From Fictibacillus arsenicus (GTDB taxonomy: Bacteria; Bacillota; Bacilli; Bacillales; Fictibacillaceae), in contig NZ_MQMF01000001.1 of the NCBI RefSeq assembly GCF_001999465.1, positions 1 through 64,000 of the forward strand: a DNA stretch of 64,000 bases. Direction: 5' to 3'. Shown here one piece after another: positions 43,177 to 50,481 of this stretch. The number at the start of each line of letters is the position of its first letter. Within the stretch, counting starts at the first letter, position 1. Below the pieces are notes generated by a model that was given only the letters and a program-made list of their open reading frames with translations, did not search any database and was not told the origin of the DNA. The position numbers and the translations under genes are program-made.

Positions 43177-44013
43177 ATGAAGATCGGAATTATCGGAACC
43201 GGGAATATGGGAAGCGTTCTCGTTGCTTCTTTCATAGAATCTTCAGCCATTTCCCCATCACGGTTAATGGTTACTAACCGTACCCTGTCCAAAGCGGAAA
43301 GGCTGCAGCACGCCTATCCAAAGATAAAGATAGGGAATACACCAGAAGAAGTATTTCGGTTCGCTGAGATCGTATTTATTTGTGTTAAACCTCATGAATT
43401 TTATTCTTTGCTTTCAGCTAATAAAAACTATATTTCAAAACATCAGCTGCTTGTATCTATTACAAGTCCTATTTCATGTGAACAGCTTGAAGACCTTCTT
43501 GACTGCAATATAGCGAGAGCCATTCCAAGCATTAATAATCGAGCCTTGTCTGGATCTTCTCTTATTTCATTTGGAAGCCGGTGCCACCCTGACTACAAAG
43601 AAAAATTACTTACTCTTATGTCTTTCATTTCAACCCCTTTAATGATTGATGAGAACATCACGAGGGTGTCTTCTGATATTGCAAGCTGTGGTCCTGCCTT
43701 TATCGGCTACGTGCTGCAATGTTTTGTTAATAGCGCGGTTAATCAAACCGATATAACGAAAGCACAAGCAACTCAGCTAGCCAGTGACATGATTATCGGA
43801 ATGGGTAAATTACTTGAAAAAGAAGTTTATACACTGCCTGCGCTTATACAAAAAGTATGCGTGAAGGGCGGTATTACTGGAGAGGGAATTAAAATCTTAA
43901 GCAGTGAAATGGATGAAGTATTTGATAAGGTCATACAGCGGACACATGAAAAATATCACGAAGAATGCGAAAAAGTTAATCAGCAATTCGAAGTAAAGGA
44001 AGAACTAAAGTAA
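43177..44013 (+). CDS. comER: ComER, pyrroline-5-carboxylate reductase-like protein
   Basis: A 278-residue protein with a Rossmann N-terminus (IGIIGTGNMGSVL) and ProC-like C-terminal dimerisation domain (SSDIASCGPAFIGYVLQ, near 165-180). It is divergent from comEA, the diagnostic location of comER. In B. subtilis it is not needed for competence; in B. cereus it has been linked to sporulation and biofilm formation. A good ribosome binding site (GGAAGGAGG) precedes the ATG. Confidence 0.92.
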   Translation: MKIGIIGTGNMGSVLVASFIESSAISPSRLMVTNRTLSKAERLQHAYPKIKIGNTPEEVFRFAEIVFICVKPHEFYSLLSANKNYISKHQLLVSITSPISCEQLEDLLDCNIARAIPSINNRALSGSSLISFGSRCHPDYKEKLLTLMSFISTPLMIDENITRVSSDIASCGPAFIGYVLQCFVNSAVNQTDITKAQATQLASDMIIGMGKLLEKEVYTLPALIQKVCVKGGITGEGIKILSSEMDEVFDKVIQRTHEKYHEECEKVNQQFEVKEELK

Positions 44014-44049
44014 TTTTCCTTACGCAGTTCATTATAAAAAACTTTATAG

Positions 44050-44082
44050 AAAAAAGCCGGAATGAATATCCGGCTTTTTATA
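44050..44082. terminator. Bidirectional terminator between comER and nrdB
   Basis: AAAAAGCCGGAATGAATATCCGGCTTTTT is a strong symmetric terminator serving both converging genes. Confidence 0.9.
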
Positions 44083-45130
44083 ATTCATCAAATCCATTAT
44101 CGTCAGAAACCTTAGTGTATTGTCTCGATTTCTGTTCAAAAAAATCACTTTTCCCTGAATTAACATCTGAATATGCTTTAATCCAAGGAAGAGGATTTTT
44201 CTTGTATTCGGGATATAATTTTTCAAATCCTAGCTCGTTTAATCTTTTATTTGCCATAAACTTGATATAGTCTTCTAAGTCGGTGTTAGTAATCCCTTCA
44301 AAAGAATCTCCTATAATATATTTACTCCATTTGATTTCCAGCTCTGCGGCCGTTTTAAACGTTTCATTTGCAAATTGATGCAGTTCTTCATTATTAAGTT
44401 CCGGAAAATCTTGCAGAACAGCCTTGAATATATTGCAAAACAAGTAAACGTGCAATTGTTCATCTCTGTTTATATAATTGATCATCGTAGAAGTGGATAC
44501 CATCTTTTGATTTCTTGCTAAGTTATAAAAGAAACTGAAACCAGAATAAAAATTTAATCCTTCTAAGATCACATCATAAATAATAGATTTTATGAAAGTT
44601 TCCGGATTAGGGTTGTTTATAAATTCTTCATAGCCTTTTGCAATAAAATCATTTCTTTCACGCAATACTTCATCTGTTTTCCAATACTCAAAGATTTCAT
44701 CCTGCTTCCACTTAGGGACTAGTGATGATAATACGTAAGAATATGATTGATTATGAACAACCTCTTGAAAAGAGAGGGTTGCCATTAAAGCTGAAAGACT
44801 CGAGTCTGTTAAATAAGCTGAAACTCTGCTTGAATAATCAGTTTGTACACTGTCTAAAAAAGCGAGCAATCCAATAATTTTATTAAATGTATCCTTCTCT
44901 TTCTCAGATAGATTACTATATTGTTTACTATCACTGGACATATTAATCTCAAATGGCGTCCAAAAGTTTGACAGCATATTCTTATACAATGGATAAGCCC
45001 ATGGAAAACGGACGTCGTCCCAATTCAGGATGTTGGAGCTATGCCCATTAATAACACTTGTAGAAGCATTTGGCGCACTGGCATCATAAATTTTTCTTTC
45101 TTGTAATTTTGTGATCGCTTTAACTTTCAC
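44078..45130 (-). CDS. nrdB: Class Ia ribonucleotide reductase beta subunit NrdB
   Basis: A 350-residue radical-generating subunit. Ligands of the di-iron/tyrosyl site align with E. coli NrdB: Asp in AFLDSVQ, EVVHNQSY (Glu, His, radical Tyr), ILEGLNF (Glu) and DEQLH (Glu, His). I place the start at the GTG at 45130, eight bases after AAGGGTG, overlapping nrdA by 11 bp; an ATG at 45199 would create an 80 bp overlap with no clear site. It works with NrdA to reduce ribonucleoside diphosphates. Confidence 0.9.
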   Translation of the reverse strand: MKVKAITKLQERKIYDASAPNASTSVINGHSSNILNWDDVRFPWAYPLYKNMLSNFWTPFEINMSSDSKQYSNLSEKEKDTFNKIIGLLAFLDSVQTDYSSRVSAYLTDSSLSALMATLSFQEVVHNQSYSYVLSSLVPKWKQDEIFEYWKTDEVLRERNDFIAKGYEEFINNPNPETFIKSIIYDVILEGLNFYSGFSFFYNLARNQKMVSTSTMINYINRDEQLHVYLFCNIFKAVLQDFPELNNEELHQFANETFKTAAELEIKWSKYIIGDSFEGITNTDLEDYIKFMANKRLNELGFEKLYPEYKKNPLPWIKAYSDVNSGKSDFFEQKSRQYTKVSDDNGFDEL

Positions 45131-47345
45131 AGCTTTCACACCCTTCAAGTTCGATTGACGTTGATCTTGTGTAATAAGTTGTTTTAAGTCCTTTTTCAAA
45201 ACTAAGCAGATGAAGGTCCAGCAGTTCTTTTGCTTTTATATTGTGAGTTACATAAAGGTTAAATGATATCGACTGATCAACATGTCTCTGTCTAGCTGCA
45301 TTCTGTACAATACTCCATCTTTGATCAATATGAAAAGCTGATTTATAGAACCATGCCGTCTCTGCGTTCAAATCTGGAGCAGTGACAGGTATTTTATAAT
45401 TTTTCTTTTCTTCCGAATAAAACTTTTTAAAGATTGGATCTACACTAGGTGTTGAATTAGCAATAATTGAGGTTGATGAATTAGGTGCAACCGCAATTAG
45501 ATAGCCGTTCCTTATTCCTTGGCTTCTTACTTTTTCTCTTAAATTACACCATTCTTCAGCTTCGTAATTTCTTTTTGCAAAGTAATCGCCAGAATGCCAA
45601 TCCGAACCTGCAAAAGCAGGGTATTTACCTTTTTCTTTTGCCAGATCACTGCTCGCACTTATAACGTAATAATTAATCTTTTCATAGAGTTTATCAGCAA
45701 AAGTGACGGCATCTTCACTTTCCCATTTGATCCCCTCTCTAGCGAGAAGATGATGCCAGCCAAACGTTCCAACCCCTATAGCTCTATATTTTTTATTCGT
45801 AAGAACTGCTTGGGGAACATCTATAGAGTTAAGGTCAATAACGTTATCAAGCATTCTGACTTGTATATCTACCACTCTTTTCAAAACATTATCTCCAACT
45901 ACTTTTGCTAGCGAGAGAGATGATAGGTTACAGACAACAAAGTCCCCCGGAGTTTTTCGAATGAGGATCTCTCCATCTTTCGTTTCTTCAGACTGAATTG
46001 TCGTTGCTGACATGTTCTGCATAATTTCCGTACATAGATTAGATGCATAAACCATCCCTTTATGCGGATTGGGATTAAGTCTATTAACAGTATCTCGGTA
46101 GAACATAAATGGTGTGCCTGTTTCAAGCTGAGACTTCATTATTCTTTTCATTACTTCTATCGCAGGAACACATTTTTTTGAAATTCTTTCATCGTTTATG
46201 CACTCCGCATATCTTTCTCTGAAACTGCCATTTCCTTTTTGCTCATCATAAGAATCTTCCAGTGAATAACCTTTGAAACGTCTTACTTCATGCGGGTCAA
46301 ATAAATACCAGTCATCACGCTTTTCCACTTTTTCCATAAATAAGTCCGGAATACAGACTCCTGTAAAAAGATCATGCGTCCTCATTCTTTCATCGCCATT
46401 ATTTAGTTTTGCATCTAAAAACTCCAATATATCTTTATGCCACACATCCAGATAAACTGCAATTGCCCCTTGCCTCTGTCCAAGCTGATCTACAGATACT
46501 GCTGTATTGTTCAGTTGTTTCATCCATGGTATCACTCCGGAAGAATTGCCTTTAAATCCTCTGATATCTGAACCCCTTGAACGGATTTTACCAAGGTAAA
46601 TCCCAAGTCCTCCTCCTCCTTTTGATACAGTTGCCGCATCTGTATTTGAATCAAAAATACCTCGAAGACTATCGTCGATTGTATCAATGAAACAAGAACT
46701 AAGTTGTCCATAGCTCTTACCTGCGTTCGCTAGAGTTGGAGTCGCGACAGTCATGTACTGATTTGAAAGTGCCCAATAAGCTTCTTTTACAAGCTCCATC
46801 CGATGTTTGCGATCTTCATCTTTCATTAAGAATAGAGCTATCACCATCCAGCGTTCTTGCGGCAGTTCATATAACTCATGGTTAAATCCTTTAGCGAGAT
46901 ACCTGTCAGCCAGTGTCTTTATTCCGATATATGTAAAAAGTTCGTCTTTTTTAGGGACAATACACTTCTCAGCTTCTTTAATTTCTTGAGTGCTATAAGA
47001 AGAGAGCAGCTCTTCATTATAAATTTTCATTTTAGTTAATTGCTCAATAAGACCGTATAAATTAGAATATGGAGGTTTCTCGCCAAATCCTTTATTTAAT
47101 TGCACTTCTTCATATAGCTGCTTTAAATAGAGGCGTGCTGCTACAAAAGTCCATTGCGGTTCTTCCAAACTTAAACAATTTAAAGCCTCCATAATCAACT
47201 GTCTGAATAGCGCAGAACGATTATTATTTTTTAATTCTAACTCTTCAGCTCTTGTTAAAAACAATTCTCCTTGAAGTTCAGGAAATGATGCAACACAATC
47301 TTGCAGCCATTCCCCGAGAGAAGATTTTGCTACTGTATTTTCCAT
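45120..47345 (-). CDS. nrdA: Class Ia ribonucleotide reductase alpha subunit NrdA
   Basis: A 741-residue catalytic subunit. The active-site cysteines lie in QLSSCFID (near 220), NLCTEI (catalytic, with Asn and Glu; near 430) and VVCNLSS (near 465); TTYYTRS gives the Tyr pair for radical transfer and the tail EGCESCES the reducing Cys pair. The first about 57 residues do not show the usual ATP-cone pattern. There is no nrdI beside it, so this is not the NrdEF type found in B. subtilis. AAGGAGTGG precedes the start. Controlled by a B12 riboswitch upstream. Confidence 0.93.
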   Translation of the reverse strand: MENTVAKSSLGEWLQDCVASFPELQGELFLTRAEELELKNNNRSALFRQLIMEALNCLSLEEPQWTFVAARLYLKQLYEEVQLNKGFGEKPPYSNLYGLIEQLTKMKIYNEELLSSYSTQEIKEAEKCIVPKKDELFTYIGIKTLADRYLAKGFNHELYELPQERWMVIALFLMKDEDRKHRMELVKEAYWALSNQYMTVATPTLANAGKSYGQLSSCFIDTIDDSLRGIFDSNTDAATVSKGGGGLGIYLGKIRSRGSDIRGFKGNSSGVIPWMKQLNNTAVSVDQLGQRQGAIAVYLDVWHKDILEFLDAKLNNGDERMRTHDLFTGVCIPDLFMEKVEKRDDWYLFDPHEVRRFKGYSLEDSYDEQKGNGSFRERYAECINDERISKKCVPAIEVMKRIMKSQLETGTPFMFYRDTVNRLNPNPHKGMVYASNLCTEIMQNMSATTIQSEETKDGEILIRKTPGDFVVCNLSSLSLAKVVGDNVLKRVVDIQVRMLDNVIDLNSIDVPQAVLTNKKYRAIGVGTFGWHHLLAREGIKWESEDAVTFADKLYEKINYYVISASSDLAKEKGKYPAFAGSDWHSGDYFAKRNYEAEEWCNLREKVRSQGIRNGYLIAVAPNSSTSIIANSTPSVDPIFKKFYSEEKKNYKIPVTAPDLNAETAWFYKSAFHIDQRWSIVQNAARQRHVDQSISFNLYVTHNIKAKELLDLHLLSFEKGLKTTYYTRSTSIELEGCESCES

Positions 47346-47404
47346 TTTAAGACCACTCCTTAGTAAAATAATAAGGCTGTTTTCGTATACATTGTTGCTC
47401 TTCG

Positions 47405-47541
47405 AAAGTAATTGATTTCGGCTTCAGGCGCTCGCTTTCCATGGGGCGTACGGTGAGCCTCCTGCCGCTTTGCGCCATTAGGAGTCTCCACCTGACCGCT
47501 CGTCCCATAGGAGTCTCGCACCTTACGCTTCAATCAACTTG
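47405..47541 (-). repeat. Dispersed repeat in the nrdA leader
   Basis: An inverted-orientation copy (aattgatttcggcttcaggc at one end, cttcaatcaactt at the other; gcctcctgccgctttgcgcc in the middle). It lies between the attenuator and the nrdA ribosome binding site, so it would be present in the nrdAB mRNA leader. Confidence 0.85.
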
Positions 47542-47597
47542 GATAGGAAGGAAAAAAGAAAACATCCAAAATGCAACAATTTTAGAAAGAAGCCAAT

Positions 47598-47629
47598 AAT
47601 AAAAACCCCTCTTCATCAGGAAGAGGGGT
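47598..47629 (-). terminator. Attenuator terminator of the nrdAB leader
   Basis: On the minus strand CCCCTCTTCCTGATGAAGAGGGG is followed by TTTTTATT. It lies about 90 bp past the cobalamin aptamer and 250 bp before nrdA, as expected for a transcription-control riboswitch. Upstream GGGGA and AAGAACG segments could pair with CCCCTC and CGTTCCTT to form an antiterminator (inference). Confidence 0.85.
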
Positions 47630-47714
47630 AAGGAACGTATAGAAAACTTACAAGACTATTGCTTGAGTTAAATACCGTTCTTTCTCCCAATCCCCGAGGA
47701 AAAGAAAAACAAGA

Positions 47715-47895
47715 GATTCAGGCAGGTCTACTGGCTTATGCTTCATCCTACTTTGGGCCTTCCCATACAGCAGCCATTTTCATAGCTAATCTGTACAGTG
47801 GCAGTTCCATTTCGTCCACAATTACAGTTGCGGGGACAGCTTCGGCATTTCACCGAATTCCCTTTTAAGCCGGACAATCACCGGCACCTGAAATC
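47715..47895 (-). promoter_or_regulatory. Cobalamin (B12) riboswitch upstream of nrdAB
   Basis: On the minus strand the aptamer landmarks occur in order: AGGTGCC at the 5' end, AAAAGGGAAT, CGGTGAAATGCCG, the highly conserved AGCTGTCCCCGCAACTGTAA, GACGAAA, GCCACTG, GGGAAGG, AGTAGGATGA and the B12 box AAGCCAGTAGACCTGCC. All match the cobalamin riboswitch consensus. With the downstream terminator it should switch nrdAB off when cobalamin is plentiful. The 69-codon plus-strand frame over it is antisense noise. Confidence 0.95.
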
Positions 47896-47909
47896 TCTAT
47901 ATATAGGTT
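47894..47909 (-). promoter_or_regulatory. Putative NrdR box 2, overlapping the -10 region
   Basis: The core CTATATATAG matches the NrdR-box core CwATATaTwG at all ten positions. TATATA inside it is a plausible -10, 18 bp from GTGTCA (-35). Confidence 0.6.
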
Positions 47910-47925
47910 TGTATCATTTACTTTG

Positions 47926-47941
47926 ACACCAAATATAGTAA
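47926..47941 (-). promoter_or_regulatory. Putative NrdR box 1, overlapping the -35 region
   Basis: On the minus strand ttaCTATATTTGGTGT matches about 12 of 16 positions of the NrdR-box consensus acaCwAtATaTwGtgt. Its centre is 32 bp, three helical turns, from box 2, the usual spacing of NrdR box pairs. Confidence 0.6.
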
Positions 47942-47974
47942 TTGTCAATGAAAAAGTATTTTCAAAGACTCCTA

Positions 47975-48760
47975 TTATTGTGCCACATAACCTCCATCAA
48001 TTACAATCGCTTGCCCAGTAACACCTTTCGCTTTTTCACTCGAGAGAAAAAGCGTATAATCAGCAATTTCCTGAACATCCAATAAGCGTTTCTGAGGAAC
48101 TAAAGGATAGATTACTTCTTCTAAAACTTTTTCAAGTTCCACTTTACGTGTTTTTGCAAGGTCTTCAAGCTGGCCTCTAACAAGTGGAGTATCTACATAG
48201 CCAGGACAGACAGCATTTACCGTTATGCCATATTCAGCCCCTTCTAAAGCGGCCACTTTCGTTAAACCGATAACCCCGTGTTTAGCACTGTTGTAAGCTG
48301 CCTTTCCAGCAAATCCGACTAGCCCATTTATAGATGCCATATTGATAATACGTCCGAACTCTTGCTTTTTCATGATTGGGAACACATGCTTCATTGCCAT
48401 AAATGGAGCTGTAAGCATTACACTTATCAGCTGCTGAAATTTTTCTGTCGGAAACTCTTCTAGCGGTGATACATATTGCAGTCCAGCATTATTGATCAAT
48501 ACATCTATCCGATTATAGCGCTTAAGCGTTTCATCGAGTGCACTCTTCAAATCGTCTTCATCTGTTACATTGCAGCCCAGGCCTAAACAATCAAACCCCT
48601 TATTTTTAAGTTCATCCGCGGAAGCCTTTGCTTTCTCATCATTCAGATCACTGATTACAACTTTTGCCCCGCTCACAGCAAATGATTTAGCTAACTCAAG
48701 CCCGATTCCGCTTGCTGCCCCTGTAATAAAAACAACTTTATCTTTTACGAACGATTCCAC
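47975..48760 (-). CDS. 3-hydroxybutyrate dehydrogenase (SDR family)
   Basis: A 261-residue short-chain dehydrogenase. The NAD-binding motif TGAASGIG (near 14), NNAG (near 90), the catalytic Ser in NMASINGLVG (near 142) and YNSAK (Tyr/Lys, near 155) are present; the C-terminal IVIDGGYVAQ is typical. The pattern NAGLQYVSPLEEFP and the Gln-rich ends fit D-3-hydroxybutyrate dehydrogenase, which makes acetoacetate. It lies 27 bp after a GntP-family permease and shares its sigma-54 promoter. Confidence 0.85.
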   Translation of the reverse strand: MESFVKDKVVFITGAASGIGLELAKSFAVSGAKVVISDLNDEKAKASADELKNKGFDCLGLGCNVTDEDDLKSALDETLKRYNRIDVLINNAGLQYVSPLEEFPTEKFQQLISVMLTAPFMAMKHVFPIMKKQEFGRIINMASINGLVGFAGKAAYNSAKHGVIGLTKVAALEGAEYGITVNAVCPGYVDTPLVRGQLEDLAKTRKVELEKVLEEVIYPLVPQKRLLDVQEIADYTLFLSSEKAKGVTGQAIVIDGGYVAQ

Positions 48761-48787
48761 AGATATCCGCTCCTTAACTTAAATGAC

Positions 48788-50182
48788 TTATATAATCCCG
48801 AACATATAGTACAATCCGATGATAACAAATACAGCTGCTGTTTTAATAAGAGTCATTGCAAAGATATCGATATACGCCTGCTTATGAGTTAGACCAGTTA
48901 CCGCTAGAAGAGTAATTACTGCCCCGTTGTGAGGCAAAGTGTCCATGCCTCCACTCGCCATAGATGCAACACGGTGAAGAACTTCTGTATCAATACCAAG
49001 CTTGTTTGCTTGTTCGATATAGGTTTCACTCATCGTTGCCAATGCAATACTCATTCCGCCTGAAGCTGAACCTGTTATACCTGCTAACGTAGTGGTTGTA
49101 ACAGCTTCGTTTACTAATGGATCTTTAATCGTATTTGACATTGCAGTATTTACTGCTGCAAAACCTGGGAGTGCTGCGATTACACCGCCAAATCCATATT
49201 CTGATGCAGTGTTTAAAGTTGCAAGCAGTGCACCGCCGATGGATAAATTGATTCCTTTATTAAAGTTGTTTTTGATTCTTTTAAAAGAGAATAGTAATAC
49301 AGTTATAATCCCAATAACTAAAGCTCCTTCAACAGCCCATACAGCCGCAAGTGCTGGAATTTGGATCTCAGGTACATTTTTCATACCAATTGCTGAGAAA
49401 TCAAATGTTTTGCCATAATATTTTGGAATAAGAACCGTAAACCATTTATTAAAAACACCTACTAGAATAAGAGGCAAAATCGCGATAAAAGCATTTGGAA
49501 GCTCCTCTGATTCCAGTTTTTCAGGTTCGTTGCTATGACCTGTACCATAGCCTTCGCCCTTAGCTGCCGCCTGTCTTCGTCTCCATTCTAAGTAAACCAT
49601 CCCGAGAATAAATACGAACAAACCGCCAATAAAACCTAACCAAGGTGCAGCCCACGTGGTTGTTCCGAAAAATGATGTCGGAATAATATTTTGAATCTGA
49701 GGACTTCCTGGAAAAGCATCCATCGTAAATGTAAAGGCACCAAGAGCAATTGTTCCGGGAATCAGCCTCTTAGGAATATCTGCAAGCTTAAATAATTCTG
49801 CAGCAAATGGATATAGTGCGAATGCCACAACGAAAAGGGATACACCGCCATAAGTAAGAATAGCTCCTACAAGTACAATTGCAAGCATTGCACGAGACGG
49901 TCCAATTAGTTTAATTACAAACTGAGTGATTGATTTTGCAAATCCAGACATCTCAACGACTTTACCAAATATTGCTCCCAGCAAGAAGACCGGAAAGTAT
50001 AACTTAATAAAGCCAACCATTTTCTCCATAAATACACCTGAGAAAAACGGAAGTACATGGCCCGGTTCTGTCAGTAAAACAGCAAACAAAGCAGCAATCG
50101 GTGCAAATAAAATGACACTAAAACCACGATAAGCTACAAACATTAGGAAAAATAATGATAATAAAATAATAATAATGTCCAA
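48788..50182 (-). CDS. GntP-family permease, probably for hydroxybutyrate
   Basis: A roughly 464-residue membrane protein with about 12 hydrophobic segments and the GntP-family region ASGGMDTLPHNGAVITLLAVTG-type sequence near the C-terminus. Likely start is the TTG at 50182, seven bases after GGGGGAAAG; the ATG five codons earlier (50197) has no clear ribosome binding site. The family takes up gluconate and other hydroxy or keto acids; placement with 3-hydroxybutyrate dehydrogenase suggests 3-hydroxybutyrate as substrate. Transcribed from a sigma-54 promoter. Confidence 0.82.
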   Translation of the reverse strand: MDIIIILLSLFFLMFVAYRGFSVILFAPIAALFAVLLTEPGHVLPFFSGVFMEKMVGFIKLYFPVFLLGAIFGKVVEMSGFAKSITQFVIKLIGPSRAMLAIVLVGAILTYGGVSLFVVAFALYPFAAELFKLADIPKRLIPGTIALGAFTFTMDAFPGSPQIQNIIPTSFFGTTTWAAPWLGFIGGLFVFILGMVYLEWRRRQAAAKGEGYGTGHSNEPEKLESEELPNAFIAILPLILVGVFNKWFTVLIPKYYGKTFDFSAIGMKNVPEIQIPALAAVWAVEGALVIGIITVLLFSFKRIKNNFNKGINLSIGGALLATLNTASEYGFGGVIAALPGFAAVNTAMSNTIKDPLVNEAVTTTTLAGITGSASGGMSIALATMSETYIEQANKLGIDTEVLHRVASMASGGMDTLPHNGAVITLLAVTGLTHKQAYIDIFAMTLIKTAAVFVIIGLYYMFGII

Positions 50183-50221
50183 TTTTCTTTCCCCCATTTC
50201 TAAATAAAAGTCGCGAACCCT

Positions 50222-50235
50222 TAAAAGCGCTTACA
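50222..50235 (-). promoter_or_regulatory. Putative cre site in the hydroxybutyrate operon leader
   Basis: On the minus strand TGTAAGCGCTTTTA matches the cre consensus with one mismatch. It lies about 30-45 bp downstream of the expected sigma-54 start site, so CcpA could act as a roadblock. Confidence 0.55.
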
Positions 50236-50277
50236 TTTTTAAAAATGAAATCTCCTTTCTACTCCCCGTTATACTAT

Positions 50278-50293
50278 TGCAAGTTTTGTGCCA
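50278..50293 (-). promoter_or_regulatory. Sigma-54 (-24/-12) promoter of the permease-dehydrogenase operon
   Basis: On the minus strand TGGCACAAAACTTGCA matches the SigL/RpoN consensus TGGCAC-N5-TTGCW exactly. It lies 96 bp upstream of the permease start and downstream of the gene for the sigma-54 activator. Confidence 0.92.
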
Positions 50294-50334
50294 ATTATTA
50301 AACCGCCAAACAACATGAATTCTTGTACTATATA

Positions 50335-50471
50335 TTCCGAAAAATCGGAAAAATAATATAGATAAGCGATTATTTCTATCAATGATTTTTTATTTTTCTC
50401 TATATTAGCAGTCAAAAGTTAATAAAATGAACAATTCCGAAAAAGCGGAATTGTTTTCCGGTTTTTCGGAA
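50335..50471. promoter_or_regulatory. Three palindromic upstream activator sites
   Basis: TTCCG, six bases, CGGAA occurs three times: 50335-50350, 50435-50450 (extended to ACAATTCCG...CGGAATTGT at 50431-50454) and 50456-50471. The last two are 21 bp apart, two helical turns. All lie 50-180 bp upstream of the sigma-54 promoter, where its activator should bind. Confidence 0.85.
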
Positions 50472-50481
50472 TAAAAATATT

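Noticed and set aside
45130-45199. NrdB start at 45199
   Set aside because: It would overlap nrdA by 80 bp with no clear ribosome binding site, while the GTG at 45130 has one at the right distance.
47659-47868. 69-codon plus-strand open frame
   Set aside because: It lies antisense to the cobalamin riboswitch; the sequence is explained fully by the conserved RNA, and there is no ribosome binding site.
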